Positions 50,943 through 59,603 of a stretch of 64,000 bases of DNA are shown one piece after another (position 1 is the first letter of the stretch; every line of letters begins with the position of its first letter). Source of the DNA: Aestuariirhabdus sp049985285 (GTDB lineage: Bacteria; Pseudomonadota; Gammaproteobacteria; Pseudomonadales; Aestuariirhabdaceae); the NCBI RefSeq assembly GCF_049985285.1, contig NZ_JBNIEU010000002.1:496001-560000 (forward strand), written 5' to 3'. The position numbers and the translations under genes were made by a program. Under the pieces are notes generated by a model. The model was not told where the DNA came from and did no database searches. It was given only the letters and a program-made list of their open reading frames with translations.

Positions 50943-53072
50943 ATGCTGAAGGACGAGCTAAAGCAGAGTATCCAACAGGCCTATCGTCAGTTTCTCGACA
51001 GCAAGCAGCTAAAAGCGCGCTACGGGCAAAAACTGATGATTGCAGAGATCGCTCGTACGCTCGGAGCCATAGACGCCGACGACGAGGGGCGGCGCTGCTC
51101 GGACCCGGCGGTGGCCGTGGTGGAGGCGGGCACCGGCACGGGTAAAACCGTGGCCTATGCCCTGGCCGCAATCCCGATTGCACAGGCGACAAAGAAACGC
51201 CTGATCATCTCCACCGCTACCGTGGCGCTCCAGGAGCAGATTGTCTTCAAGGACCTGCCGGATATCCGACTCCAGAGTGGCCTTGAATTCAGCTATACCC
51301 TGGCCAAGGGCCGGGGGCGTTATGTGTGTCTGACCAAACTCGACCACCTGCTGCAAAGTGGTCAGGAGAACGTCGCCACCATGGAGCTATTCGCCCAGGA
51401 TGGCTTCCATATCGATGTCGATGAGCGCGCGGTCAAACTCTATCAGGGGATGGTAGAGCAGTTGGCTACCAACCGCTGGGACGGTGACCGGGATAACTGG
51501 AAAGAAGAGCTGGACGACCCCACATGGCGTTCGGTGACCACCGACCACGGACAGTGTAGCGGGCGTCGATGCACTAACTTCGGACAATGCGCTTTCTATA
51601 AAGCGCGGGAGGAACTGACCCGCGCCGATGTGGTGGTGGCGAACCATGATCTGGTATTGGCTGACCTGGCTCTCGGTGGGGGTGCGATCCTCAGTGCACC
51701 GGCCGATAGTATCTACATCTTCGATGAGGGGCATCACCTGCCCGACAAAGCGATCAACCATTTCGCCCACCATAGCCGCCTGCATGGCACCGAGAGCTGG
51801 TTGGAACAGAGCAATAAGCAGATCACCAAACTGGTGGCCCAGAGAGCCCTGCCCGGAGACCTTGGTCGTTGGTTGGAGCAGCTACCCGTTCGCCTGCAGG
51901 AAACCCTCGATAGCCAGCGGCAGATGTATGCATTGATCGAGTCGGCGACTGAATTTCCCTACCCCGACAGTTTTAAGCCCTGTTACCGTTTTCCAAATGG
52001 CGTTGTGCCCGGACCTGTGCGGGATTTGGCCGGAGACCTCAAGGCCCTCTATAGCGTCGTGTGTGAGCTGCTCACTCGACTCTGTGATGAGCTGAAAGAG
52101 GCGATGGATGGCAAGGTCGAAGGGGTTGACGTGATCGATGCCGAAAACTGGTATCCACTGCTGGGCGCGATGCTCTCACGGGCTGACGCCAGTTTGGGGT
52201 TATGGCAACTCTATGGGGTCGAGGATCCTGAGGGTGAGCCACCCGTCGCGCGCTGGGTGTTGTTGCTGGAACAGGATGGCCATTACGACCTGGAGGTGGC
52301 GTGCAGCCCGATTCTCGCGGCCCGAACACTGCGGCAGAGTTTGTGGAATAGCTGTTACGGAGCGGTGGTGACGTCGGCGACCCTGACCGCGCTGGGCCGT
52401 TTTGATCGTTTGCAGATGCGCGCAGGCATACCCGACGGCGCCAACTGCTCCGTGGTCCCGAGCCCTTTTTATCACAGTGATGCGGCAACGCTGCGTATCC
52501 CTGCGCTCAGCGCTGATCCCAAATTGCCGGAGCAGCACACCGAGGCGATCATCGAATGCTTGCCCGCATTGCTGGAAGAGCAACCCGGCGCGCTGGTGCT
52601 GTTTTCTTCCCGCCGGCAGATGCAGGAGGTGTTTGCGGGGGTCGGGCGCCAATGGCAACAGCGAATTCTGATGCAGGGTGATCGCTCCAAACAGGAGCTA
52701 TTGACCCAGCACCGCCAACGCATCGATGACGATAAAACCAGCGTCATCTTTGGCCTCGCCAGTTTCGCCGAGGGGGTTGACCTGCCCGGACGTTATTGCG
52801 AACAGGTGATCATCGCCAAGATCCCCTTTGCCGTGCCGGATGATCCGGTGGAAGCAGCATTGGGGGAGTGGATCGAATCTCGTGGCGGTAATTCGTTTAT
52901 GGAGATCAGCGTGCCCGACGCTTCGGTACGATTGGTGCAGGCCTGCGGCCGATTATTGCGTACCGAAACGGACCGCGGGCTGATCACCATTCTGGATCGA
53001 CGCCTGGTCTCGGCCCGCTATGGTCGCGCGCTACTGGACTCGTTACCGCCGTTCCAGCGTCGCATCGACTGA
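50943..53072 (+). CDS. dinG: ATP-dependent DNA helicase DinG
   Basis: A 709-residue XPD-like superfamily 2 helicase. Walker A is VVEAGTGTGKTVAYALA, the DEAH-type box is FDEGHHLPDKAINHFAHH, and motif VI is RLVQACGRLLRTETDRG. The four Fe-S cysteines are visible: one in GRGRYVCLTKLDH and three in CSGRRCTNFGQC. DinG unwinds R-loops and DNA damage intermediates. Length matches E. coli DinG (716). No convincing LexA box is seen in its 196-base leader. Confidence 0.95.
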   Translation: MLKDELKQSIQQAYRQFLDSKQLKARYGQKLMIAEIARTLGAIDADDEGRRCSDPAVAVVEAGTGTGKTVAYALAAIPIAQATKKRLIISTATVALQEQIVFKDLPDIRLQSGLEFSYTLAKGRGRYVCLTKLDHLLQSGQENVATMELFAQDGFHIDVDERAVKLYQGMVEQLATNRWDGDRDNWKEELDDPTWRSVTTDHGQCSGRRCTNFGQCAFYKAREELTRADVVVANHDLVLADLALGGGAILSAPADSIYIFDEGHHLPDKAINHFAHHSRLHGTESWLEQSNKQITKLVAQRALPGDLGRWLEQLPVRLQETLDSQRQMYALIESATEFPYPDSFKPCYRFPNGVVPGPVRDLAGDLKALYSVVCELLTRLCDELKEAMDGKVEGVDVIDAENWYPLLGAMLSRADASLGLWQLYGVEDPEGEPPVARWVLLLEQDGHYDLEVACSPILAARTLRQSLWNSCYGAVVTSATLTALGRFDRLQMRAGIPDGANCSVVPSPFYHSDAATLRIPALSADPKLPEQHTEAIIECLPALLEEQPGALVLFSSRRQMQEVFAGVGRQWQQRILMQGDRSKQELLTQHRQRIDDDKTSVIFGLASFAEGVDLPGRYCEQVIIAKIPFAVPDDPVEAALGEWIESRGGNSFMEISVPDASVRLVQACGRLLRTETDRGLITILDRRLVSARYGRALLDSLPPFQRRID

Positions 53073-53105
53073 CCCCGGCTGAATGCCCCCCAATGAGGTA
53101 GTGCT

Positions 53106-54266
53106 ATGAATGCTCCAGTGGTACAAGGCTTTTTTGACCTTCGATTCGAACCCCTGCGCGATACCTTCGCTGAGCTGTTTGCCGAAGGCAAAGAGTTGGG
53201 GGCGGCGCTGAGTGTGAGCATCGGCGGAGAAACCCTGGTCGATCTTTGGGCGGGGCATACCGACAAGGAGCAGAGTACGTGCTGGCAGCAGGATACCCTG
53301 GTCAACCTTTTCTCGTGCACAAAGGGAGTTGCCAGCGCCGCGGTGTTGATGCTGGTCGAGCGCGGATTGCTGGCGTTGGAGCAACGGGTAGCCCATTACT
53401 GGCCTGAATTTGGGTGCAATGGCAAGGAAGATATCCGCGTCGAACAGCTGCTCTGCCACAGTGCGGGGCTGTCGGCGATTCACCCCCGGGTGGCAGATGA
53501 TGAGCTATTCGATTGGGCCACCATGGTGGGTTATATCGAGCAAGATAGCCCCTGGTGGGAGCCTGGCAGTCGCCACGGTTATGCCCCGATCACTTTTGCC
53601 TGGACAGTCGGCGAGCTGTTTCGGCGAGTGGCTGGCGAAACCCTCGGCAGCTTCGTACAGCGTGAACTGATGCAGCCCCTGGAGCAGGAGCTCTATATCG
53701 GGCTGCCTGTTGAGCTCGATAATCGGGTTGCTCGAATTACCCAGTCTCCCGGCAGCGACATTCCCGACAACTCGGTGATGCGGGCGATACTGGGTAATCC
53801 CCAGGGGGTTACGGCCCATGCCTTTACCAACCCGCTGTCGATAATGAACTCGACCAATAAACCCCAGTGGCGGCGCATGGAGCTCTGTTCGGGCAATGGT
53901 CAGGGGACTGCGCGGGCGCTGGCGGTGTTCTATGACCTGCTCGCCAATGGTGGCTGTTATCGCGGCCAACAACTGCTAGCAGGGGAGTTGATCGAACGCG
54001 CGAGACAGGAGCGGGTGCGAGGAAAAGATGCGGTGTTGGGCTGCGATAGCCGTTTTGGTTTGGGTTTTTTGCTCCATCAGGAGGGTGACCTGGCGGGGCT
54101 GGGAGTCGAGGGGAACTTTGGTCATCAGGGGGCGGGCGGAGCGCTGGGGTTTGCGGATCCTGCCCGAGGCGTTGGCTTTGGGTATGTGACCAACCGCATG
54201 GGGACCGAGGTTCTGATTGATCCCCGGGCCGACCGATTGCTCAAAGCGCTCTACCGAAGTCTTTAA
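53106..54266 (+). CDS. serine hydrolase, class C beta-lactamase/EstB family
   Basis: A 386-residue esterase of the beta-lactamase fold. The nucleophile SxxK is in NLFSCTKGVASAAVLML; the Tyr motif is in RHGYAPITFAWTVGELF; and the KTG-equivalent strand is NFGHQGAGGALGFADP. There is no signal peptide, so it is cytoplasmic and more likely an esterase or lactonase than an antibiotic-resistance enzyme. It starts 33 bases after dinG on the same strand and overlaps the convergent Sel1 gene by four bases. Confidence 0.87.
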   Translation: MNAPVVQGFFDLRFEPLRDTFAELFAEGKELGAALSVSIGGETLVDLWAGHTDKEQSTCWQQDTLVNLFSCTKGVASAAVLMLVERGLLALEQRVAHYWPEFGCNGKEDIRVEQLLCHSAGLSAIHPRVADDELFDWATMVGYIEQDSPWWEPGSRHGYAPITFAWTVGELFRRVAGETLGSFVQRELMQPLEQELYIGLPVELDNRVARITQSPGSDIPDNSVMRAILGNPQGVTAHAFTNPLSIMNSTNKPQWRRMELCSGNGQGTARALAVFYDLLANGGCYRGQQLLAGELIERARQERVRGKDAVLGCDSRFGLGFLLHQEGDLAGLGVEGNFGHQGAGGALGFADPARGVGFGYVTNRMGTEVLIDPRADRLLKALYRSL

Positions 54267-54754
54267 TTCAGATACAGGGTTTTGAGCTGCTCGACCAACA
54301 GTTGAGCTTTCTCCAGCTGTATCGGATTGAGTTCAACGGCAACCAGTTGTTGGGCAACCTGCGCCTGCTGCTGGACTGGAGAGACCTGCTCTCCACTCAG
54401 GCTGAGCCAGAGATAAGCACTGATCAGGTTGCGGTCGGCACCCCGTCCGTAGAAATAGGCTTCGCCGATATAGTACTGACCCAGCGGGTCGCGCACATGG
54501 GCCGCGTCCGTATAGAGGTCAAACGCCTTGTCCAGATCCTTGTCGACTCCGTTGCCGGTTTCATAGGCCTTCCCTAACAGCGCCTTGGCACTGGCATCAC
54601 CCGCACCGGCTGCCTGTTGCAGAAGGGTGATCGCCTCAGAGGTGCTGCCGGCAGTGAACAGGGTCTGGGTGTCGCTGTAGAGATCGGCGCGGGTGCTGGT
54701 GGACAGCGCCAGGAGGCTGGAAACAATCAGGGTAAACAGAAAGTGTTTGGTCAT
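54263..54754 (-). CDS. periplasmic Sel1-repeat protein
   Basis: A 163-residue protein with a signal peptide (HFLFTLIVSSLLALSTSTRA) and two to three Sel1-like helical repeats: DASAKALLGKAYETGNGVDK, then DPLGQYYIGEAYFYGRGADR. A final helix rich in Gln and Leu follows. Sel1 proteins are protein-interaction scaffolds. It overlaps the convergent hydrolase gene by four bases. Target unknown. Confidence 0.82.
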   Translation of the reverse strand: MTKHFLFTLIVSSLLALSTSTRADLYSDTQTLFTAGSTSEAITLLQQAAGAGDASAKALLGKAYETGNGVDKDLDKAFDLYTDAAHVRDPLGQYYIGEAYFYGRGADRNLISAYLWLSLSGEQVSPVQQQAQVAQQLVAVELNPIQLEKAQLLVEQLKTLYLN

Positions 54755-55114
54755 GGATATCCGATTCCAACATTTAGAATGACTCGGGCGCCGGTGTTGG
54801 CCCTGATCGCCGCCGGGTGACGGTCGCGAATGGGGTCGGCGCTTAACTGTCGCGCATTATAGGGTATTCGAGAGGGAATCCCAATGATCCTGTCGCAGGG
54901 AGGTGAAGTGGGTAGCATCCACCCAATATCTATCTTGCAGATGGCCGCTGGGCTTGCAGGCAGCGCCCTCCACGTTACGCAGATAAGATGATTATTTACA
55001 AAGAGTCGCTCACCGTAGCAGATTCATCGGCTTCGAACCGGTATAATTTGCCCCGAATTGGTGGGCCTCATGTTGTATTGCCCCCGTAGTTGAAACTGCT
55101 AAATCGGTACGTTG
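54755..55114. other. divergent intergenic region with a candidate promoter
   Basis: About 360 bases between the Sel1 gene (minus) and the acyltransferase (plus), without a supportable gene. A perfect TATAAT lies at 55042-55047, 68 bases before the acyltransferase ATG, but no good -35 is seen at the right distance. Confidence 0.45.
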
Positions 55115-56263
55115 ATGGATACCTACAAGGATATAAGACCCTATCGAGACCATGAGGTCCGAGAAGTGCTGGATCGGCTGCTGCAGGACGATGCCTTTAT
55201 TGGCACCCTGAGCCGGTTTCGTTTTCCACGGTTGAGCCAATGGTTCCCTTTCGTATTGCACCCCCTGGTGCGCAAGATTTTGCAGCGCGAGTTATCCTCG
55301 GTCAGCGATGTGCATAGTTTACAGGTCAAGGTAGAGGGTTACGTCGAACGTACCCTGCGCAAAACCACAACCGAGGTAACATTCGAGGGGCTGGACCGAT
55401 TGCAGCCCGACCGCCCCTACCTGTTTATGGCCAACCATCGCGATATTGTGATGGACCCGACGCTGGTCAATTTTGCAATCTATCATCAGGGGTTAAAAAC
55501 GCCCCACATCGCGATCGGTGACAACCTGCTCAAGCAGCCCTTTGTCAGTGACCTGATGCGGCTTAACAAAAGCTTTATTGTTAATCGGTCCGCCCAGGGG
55601 CGGCGCGAAAAACTGGCAGCCTTCCAGCAGCTATCTGGCTACATTAATGACTCCATTGCAGAGGGAGATTCCATCTGGATCGCTCAGCGCGAAGGACGAG
55701 CGAAAGATGGAAACGACCAGACCGATAGCGCCATTATCAAGATGCTGGCAATCAGTCAAAAAGGGCATCCATTTAACGAGGTGATCGAGCGTTTGCACAT
55801 AGTGCCGGTATCGATCTCCTACGAGTTCGACCCCTGCGACAAACTCAAGGCACGGGAGCTCTATGAAACCGAAGCCCATGGCAGCTATACCAAGCAGGAA
55901 AACGAAGACGATCGCAGTATCGTGACCGGTATCGTGGGGTTTAAAGGGCGAGTACACCTTGCCTTTGGCGAGCCCCTCGGCGACGGCTTTGAGGATGCGC
56001 GTCAGGTGGCCGCGGCAGTAGACCGCCATATCTGGCAATCCTATCGCTTGTTCCCTATTAACTACCTGGCGTTTAAGTACCTCCAGGCCGAGTACGATGA
56101 TATCGAGCCGGTTACGTTTGGTGCTGGCGAGCTGGGCAGCGATGCCGATGGCAAGGAGTTTGAGGAGCGCCTGCGGTTGTGCCCGGTAGATCACCGCCAC
56201 CGTTGGCTACAAATGTACGCCGCGCCGGTGGTTAACCGTTTGCGGATGGGTCAGGAGGATTAG
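55115..56263 (+). CDS. PlsC-like 1-acylglycerol-3-phosphate acyltransferase family protein
   Basis: About 382 residues from ATG 55115 (TTG 55112 would add one). It has a helical N-terminal half and a glycerolipid acyltransferase domain with block I FMANHRDIVMDPTLVN, FVSDLMRLNKSFIVNRS and a block III region WIAQREGRAKDGNDQTD. The catalytic His-Asp pair shows HRDIVMD, so the Asp is one residue further than in the canonical H-x4-D. I recall the same form in a COG0204 subgroup. There is no membrane segment. The lipid substrate is unknown. Transcribed alone. Confidence 0.83.
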   Translation: MDTYKDIRPYRDHEVREVLDRLLQDDAFIGTLSRFRFPRLSQWFPFVLHPLVRKILQRELSSVSDVHSLQVKVEGYVERTLRKTTTEVTFEGLDRLQPDRPYLFMANHRDIVMDPTLVNFAIYHQGLKTPHIAIGDNLLKQPFVSDLMRLNKSFIVNRSAQGRREKLAAFQQLSGYINDSIAEGDSIWIAQREGRAKDGNDQTDSAIIKMLAISQKGHPFNEVIERLHIVPVSISYEFDPCDKLKARELYETEAHGSYTKQENEDDRSIVTGIVGFKGRVHLAFGEPLGDGFEDARQVAAAVDRHIWQSYRLFPINYLAFKYLQAEYDDIEPVTFGAGELGSDADGKEFEERLRLCPVDHRHRWLQMYAAPVVNRLRMGQED

Positions 56264-56324
56264 CCAGCTAACGCCATCGGCACCTGTGCCCGGTTTTGGG
56301 TGGCGGGTAGGCCAGAGATTATGC

Positions 56325-57380
56325 TTATTCTCCGACGCCTTGAAACGCGGAATCGCTGTGATCGTCGCGCTGGCGTTTTTGCCGCAGCAGATCGTGGTCC
56401 GCATCTCGTAACAAGTCCTTGACGCTCGCTGCTTGTTCCGGCGATGGGGCGCTGATCCCGCAGGTGACGCTGATGGGGACCAGTTTGCGATTCATGAGCA
56501 GCGGGTTGGTGGCCAGGTAGCTTTCGATTCGCTGGCGCACATGGCGCGCGTCGTAGCGGTTCTGATTGGCCAGCGCGACCACAAACTCATCGCCCGCGAA
56601 GCGGAAGACCCGGTCGTTAGCACGCACCAGGTGGTTTAGTCCCTCGGCCACATGCACCAGCACCGCGTCGCCGTAGTCGTGACCGTACTGGTCGTTGATC
56701 TGCTTAAAACGGTCGCAATCGATAAACAGCAGGGACATAGAGGCCTGATAGCGCTCGCAGCGCTCCAGCTCCTGCTGCAAGTGAATCTCCATTTCGCGCC
56801 GATTCAGCAATCCGGTCAATGGATCGCGGGTCGCTAGATACTCAAGCCGTTCACGGGAGATAACATTGGACAGGCACAGAGATGCCTTTACCGACAGTTG
56901 CTCCAGATGAAAGGTGCCCAGCTCGGGGTGGTAGCGCTCGCTGTCGCTGTCCCCCAGCATGATGGCACCCACCAGCTTTTTCTCCAGTATCAGCGGAATC
57001 ACCGCCAATGAGCGTACCTCACCGAAATAGTGGGAGGGGATCAGGTGGCTCAGTTCATCCATCGAGTTGCTGAGCATGGGTTTGCTGTCGAGTGTTTGCA
57101 GTGCTTCAAGTTCACTGCTGTCGAGGCTATGGAGGTGGTGCTGGAGCCAGTAGGAGTTGCTGAACTTTTCGCCCAGATTGGGGATGGGGTTATCCCGCAC
57201 CAGGGTAAGCCAGGCAAACGGGATGTCGAAACTGGATTTGATCAGTTTGATCAGTTTTTCGAACAGGTCGTCACTGTGGGCGCTGGAGAGGATCGAGACC
57301 TCGATATCGAACAGCTTGCGGGCGATCTCCTCATTCGCCTTGAGGGTTTCGATCAGGGTCTGGATATCGCTCACTATCAA
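56325..57380 (-). CDS. GAF-GGDEF protein with AGDEF active site
   Basis: A 351-residue cytoplasmic protein. The N-terminal part (about 20-165) is a GAF/DUF484-like domain (FDIEVSILSSAHSDDLFEKL; SLAVIPLILEKKLVGAIMLG). The C-terminal GGDEF domain has RDPLTGLLNRREMEIHLQQE, FIDCDRFKQINDQYGHDYGD and the active loop RFAGDEFVVALANQ (AGDEF). Synthase activity is plausible. Its start overlaps the small membrane-protein gene upstream by four bases (ATGA), so the two form a coupled operon. Confidence 0.88.
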   Translation of the reverse strand: MIVSDIQTLIETLKANEEIARKLFDIEVSILSSAHSDDLFEKLIKLIKSSFDIPFAWLTLVRDNPIPNLGEKFSNSYWLQHHLHSLDSSELEALQTLDSKPMLSNSMDELSHLIPSHYFGEVRSLAVIPLILEKKLVGAIMLGDSDSERYHPELGTFHLEQLSVKASLCLSNVISRERLEYLATRDPLTGLLNRREMEIHLQQELERCERYQASMSLLFIDCDRFKQINDQYGHDYGDAVLVHVAEGLNHLVRANDRVFRFAGDEFVVALANQNRYDARHVRQRIESYLATNPLLMNRKLVPISVTCGISAPSPEQAASVKDLLRDADHDLLRQKRQRDDHSDSAFQGVGE

Positions 57381-57652
57381 CGGGTCTCCGGCAGGGGGGT
57401 ATGTGAACGTTGCTGGTCATACTGCAGTGCCAGCACTCTAAAATGTTCTTCAAACTGGTCGCGCGTGAAGCGCCGTGAGCTCACGTTAGCATACTCGGTC
57501 ATCAGAAACTGCAGTTTTTCCTCGCTCTCCCCGCACAGGGAGCGCAGGTAATCACGTTGTGCCCAGCGCCTGATCAGGCGATAGAGGTAGAGGTGGAATA
57601 GCAATGCACTGAGGGTGGCGATAACTATAATTACGTATACCATTGGTGGCAT
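57377..57652 (-). CDS. small membrane-anchored hypothetical protein coupled to the GGDEF gene
   Basis: A 91-residue protein from ATG 57652, chosen for its GAGGAG ribosome site. One N-terminal membrane helix (MVYVIIVIATLSALLFHLYL) leads to a charged cytoplasmic region (SEEKLQFLMTEYANVSSRRF, TRDQFEEHFRVLALQYD). No family recognised. The four-base overlap with the following AGDEF protein suggests a joint role, perhaps anchoring or regulating it. Confidence 0.65.
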   Translation of the reverse strand: MPPMVYVIIVIATLSALLFHLYLYRLIRRWAQRDYLRSLCGESEEKLQFLMTEYANVSSRRFTRDQFEEHFRVLALQYDQQRSHTPLPETR

Positions 57653-57746
57653 GATCTCCTCATACTGTGGGCATGGATTGAGCCGATTATACTGCACAGC
57701 GCAATTATCAGGCGATACGACCTATTCTTTTCGATGGAGGTGCAAA

Positions 57747-58205
57747 ATGAAACGATTTTATTGGCTGGCGCTGCTGGCGAGCGTATTTGTCCTGAGCGGG
57801 TGCGTGTCCAACCTGTCGGGGCAAAGTTACTCTCGCGATGAGGCACGCCAAATCCAGCAGGTGAAGCTCGGTGTGATTCTTGATGTGCAATTGGTGCAGA
57901 TCGAAGGTACCAAGTCTGGCGTTGGCGCCATTGCTGGTGCCGCGGCGGGGGGCATTGCAGGGTCGACGATCGGTAGTGGCAAAGGCAGCGATATAGCCGC
58001 CATCGCGGGTGCGGTTGCCGGAGGATTACTCGGTGGCGAGGGTGAGGAAGCGTATACCCGGACACAGGGGGTTCAGCTAACCATCGAACTCAGCGATGGC
58101 ACCTATATCTCGGTAGTACAGGAGGAGGATCCGAACGTTACCTTTACCAAGGGAGATTCTGTGAAGGTGCTGACGTCCAGCGGCGTGTCCCGGGTTGTGC
58201 AGTAA
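57747..58205 (+). CDS. SlyB/Pcp-like glycine-zipper outer-membrane lipoprotein
   Basis: A 152-residue lipoprotein from ATG 57747 (GGAGG ribosome site). The lipobox is VLSGC at about residue 17. A glycine-zipper 2TM segment (VGAIAGAAAGGIAGSTIGSG then DIAAIAGAVAGGLLGGEG) is followed by a beta-rich C-terminal domain (QLTIELSDGTYISVVQEED). This is the Rick_17kDa/SlyB type of lipoprotein associated with the outer membrane and envelope stress. An intrinsic terminator follows. Confidence 0.88.
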   Translation: MKRFYWLALLASVFVLSGCVSNLSGQSYSRDEARQIQQVKLGVILDVQLVQIEGTKSGVGAIAGAAAGGIAGSTIGSGKGSDIAAIAGAVAGGLLGGEGEEAYTRTQGVQLTIELSDGTYISVVQEEDPNVTFTKGDSVKVLTSSGVSRVVQ

Positions 58206-58228
58206 AGGGGGCGTAGCGATGCTTGGTT

Positions 58229-58255
58229 AAAAGGGCGCAGGTCGCGCCCTTTTAA
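58229..58255 (+). terminator. rho-independent terminator of the SlyB-like gene
   Basis: AAAAGGGCGC-AGGTC-GCGCCCTTTTAA: ten pairs with a short T-run, 23 bases after the stop. Confidence 0.75.
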
Positions 58256-58347
58256 CGTTCCGGCGGGGGTTCCCTTACATCGTCCTATCACATTACTTAA
58301 AAACATCAGGATGAAAGAATTTGGACGTCGGACCTGTCCCTATCCCC

Positions 58348-58860
58348 ATGAACACTAAACAGAACCTTTTTAATTCGCTGGTGGAGGCTTATCAAAAGCC
58401 GCTGTACCGCTATGGCTACTGGCTTTGTGGCGACCGGACCATTGCCGAAGACCTGGTACAGGAAACCTTTTTGCGCGCGTGGCGAGCTTTGGACTCGCTG
58501 CAGAATATGAACGCCGCAAAATCATGGTTAATCACCATCTTACGTCGTGAAAACGCGCGTCGGTTTCAAAAAAAGAGCTTTGAATACAGTGATATACCCA
58601 TGGATGCCATTGCTGATGAGCGCTCCAGTGGGAGTTTTTCGGCAGAGCTGGAAAGCCTGCGTATCGGTATTACCGGTCTCGAGGAGATGTACCGCGAACC
58701 GCTGTTGATGCAGATGGTGATGGGGTTTACCCAGGAGGAGATCGCGGAGCAGATGGAGATACCGGCCAATACGGTAGCAACCCGGTTGCGGCGGGCGCGA
58801 TTACAGCTACGCGATCTACTGATGGACGCCGAAGACGAAGTGGGAGGGGCGACACAATGA
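58348..58860 (+). CDS. ECF-type RNA polymerase sigma factor
   Basis: About 170 residues from ATG 58348. Region 2 reads YQKPLYRYGYWLCGDRTIAE then DLVQETFLRAWRALDSL; region 4 reads YREPLLMQMVMGFTQEEIAE then IPANTVATRLRRARLQLRDL. The internal segment SWLITILRRENARRFQKK fits sigma factors paired with DUF3379 proteins. A TTG at 58321 could extend it by 9 residues. The stop overlaps the anti-sigma start by four bases. It lies 140 bases downstream of the SlyB-like lipoprotein gene, so an envelope-related regulon is plausible. Confidence 0.88.
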   Translation: MNTKQNLFNSLVEAYQKPLYRYGYWLCGDRTIAEDLVQETFLRAWRALDSLQNMNAAKSWLITILRRENARRFQKKSFEYSDIPMDAIADERSSGSFSAELESLRIGITGLEEMYREPLLMQMVMGFTQEEIAEQMEIPANTVATRLRRARLQLRDLLMDAEDEVGGATQ

Positions 58861-59603
58861 TGAACTGTATGGAATTTCGTCGGGTCTCGCTGGAAGATCC
58901 CCAATGCCTTCCTCTGGAGGCGGATCAACATCTGGCGCAGTGCACAGGGTGTCATGCTTACTATCGAAATCTGTTGCAGCAGGAACGGTTGCTGGAGAAG
59001 GCCTTTTCTATCGATGTGCCGGAAGATCTTGGTGCTCGTGTCATTCTGCGTCAGCGCCTCGAAGAGCAGGGCGCGGGGGAGGGCTTATCAAACTCCCCTC
59101 AGTCACCGACAGCACCGGGGTGGCGACGATGGGCGACCGGATTTGCCCTGGCGGCGTCGGTGGTGGCTGTCACCCTGGGTATTAACCTGACCCAAAGCGG
59201 CGATCCGGCCCAGATCGCACAGATGCTGGTGGCTCATATTGAGGAGGAGGCGCATACCCTGCAGGTGCAGGAGCCGGTCTCTCAGGGACGCCTGGCCTAT
59301 ACCCTCAATAACGTGGACATTAAGCCTTTGGCGCACCTTGAGGATGTCACCTTCGCGGGAAACTGCCTGGTGGATGGCAAGTTAGCCGCTCACCTGGTGG
59401 TGCAGACCGAAAAGGGGCCGATCACTGTGTTGATGATGCCCAACAGTACCCTAAGGGCGTTCGATTACGCCGGAGTCGGCCGTTCACGGGTACAGACCGT
59501 TGCGCTGGAGCGGGGAACCCTGGCGCTGATCGGGCCAGATAATGGTGATCTGGACCGTGTTCGCGAACGGGTCGTTAGTTCGGTTCGTGTGCATCGGATT
59601 TAG
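58857..59603 (+). CDS. DUF3379-type anti-sigma factor, membrane-bound
   Basis: A 248-residue protein. The N-terminal zinc-binding anti-sigma region has the HxxxCxxC pattern in DQHLAQCTGCHAYYRNLL. One membrane segment (about 85-105, RRWATGFALAASVVAVTLGI) separates it from a periplasmic domain (HIEEEAHTLQVQEPVSQGRL; EDVTFAGNCLVDGKLAAHLV). It is translationally coupled to the ECF sigma gene (ATGA overlap). It should hold the sigma factor at the membrane and release it on a periplasmic signal. Confidence 0.85.
   Translation: MMNCMEFRRVSLEDPQCLPLEADQHLAQCTGCHAYYRNLLQQERLLEKAFSIDVPEDLGARVILRQRLEEQGAGEGLSNSPQSPTAPGWRRWATGFALAASVVAVTLGINLTQSGDPAQIAQMLVAHIEEEAHTLQVQEPVSQGRLAYTLNNVDIKPLAHLEDVTFAGNCLVDGKLAAHLVVQTEKGPITVLMMPNSTLRAFDYAGVGRSRVQTVALERGTLALIGPDNGDLDRVRERVVSSVRVHRI

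Noticed and set aside
53106..54266. Antibiotic-resistance beta-lactamase.
   Set aside because: No signal peptide and an EstB-like motif set; a cytoplasmic esterase is more likely.
58311..58358. A 15-codon frame starting with ATG at 58311 and ending within the sigma-factor start, as a possible leader peptide.
   Set aside because: It has no ribosome site and no regulatory logic such as a run of codons for one amino acid.
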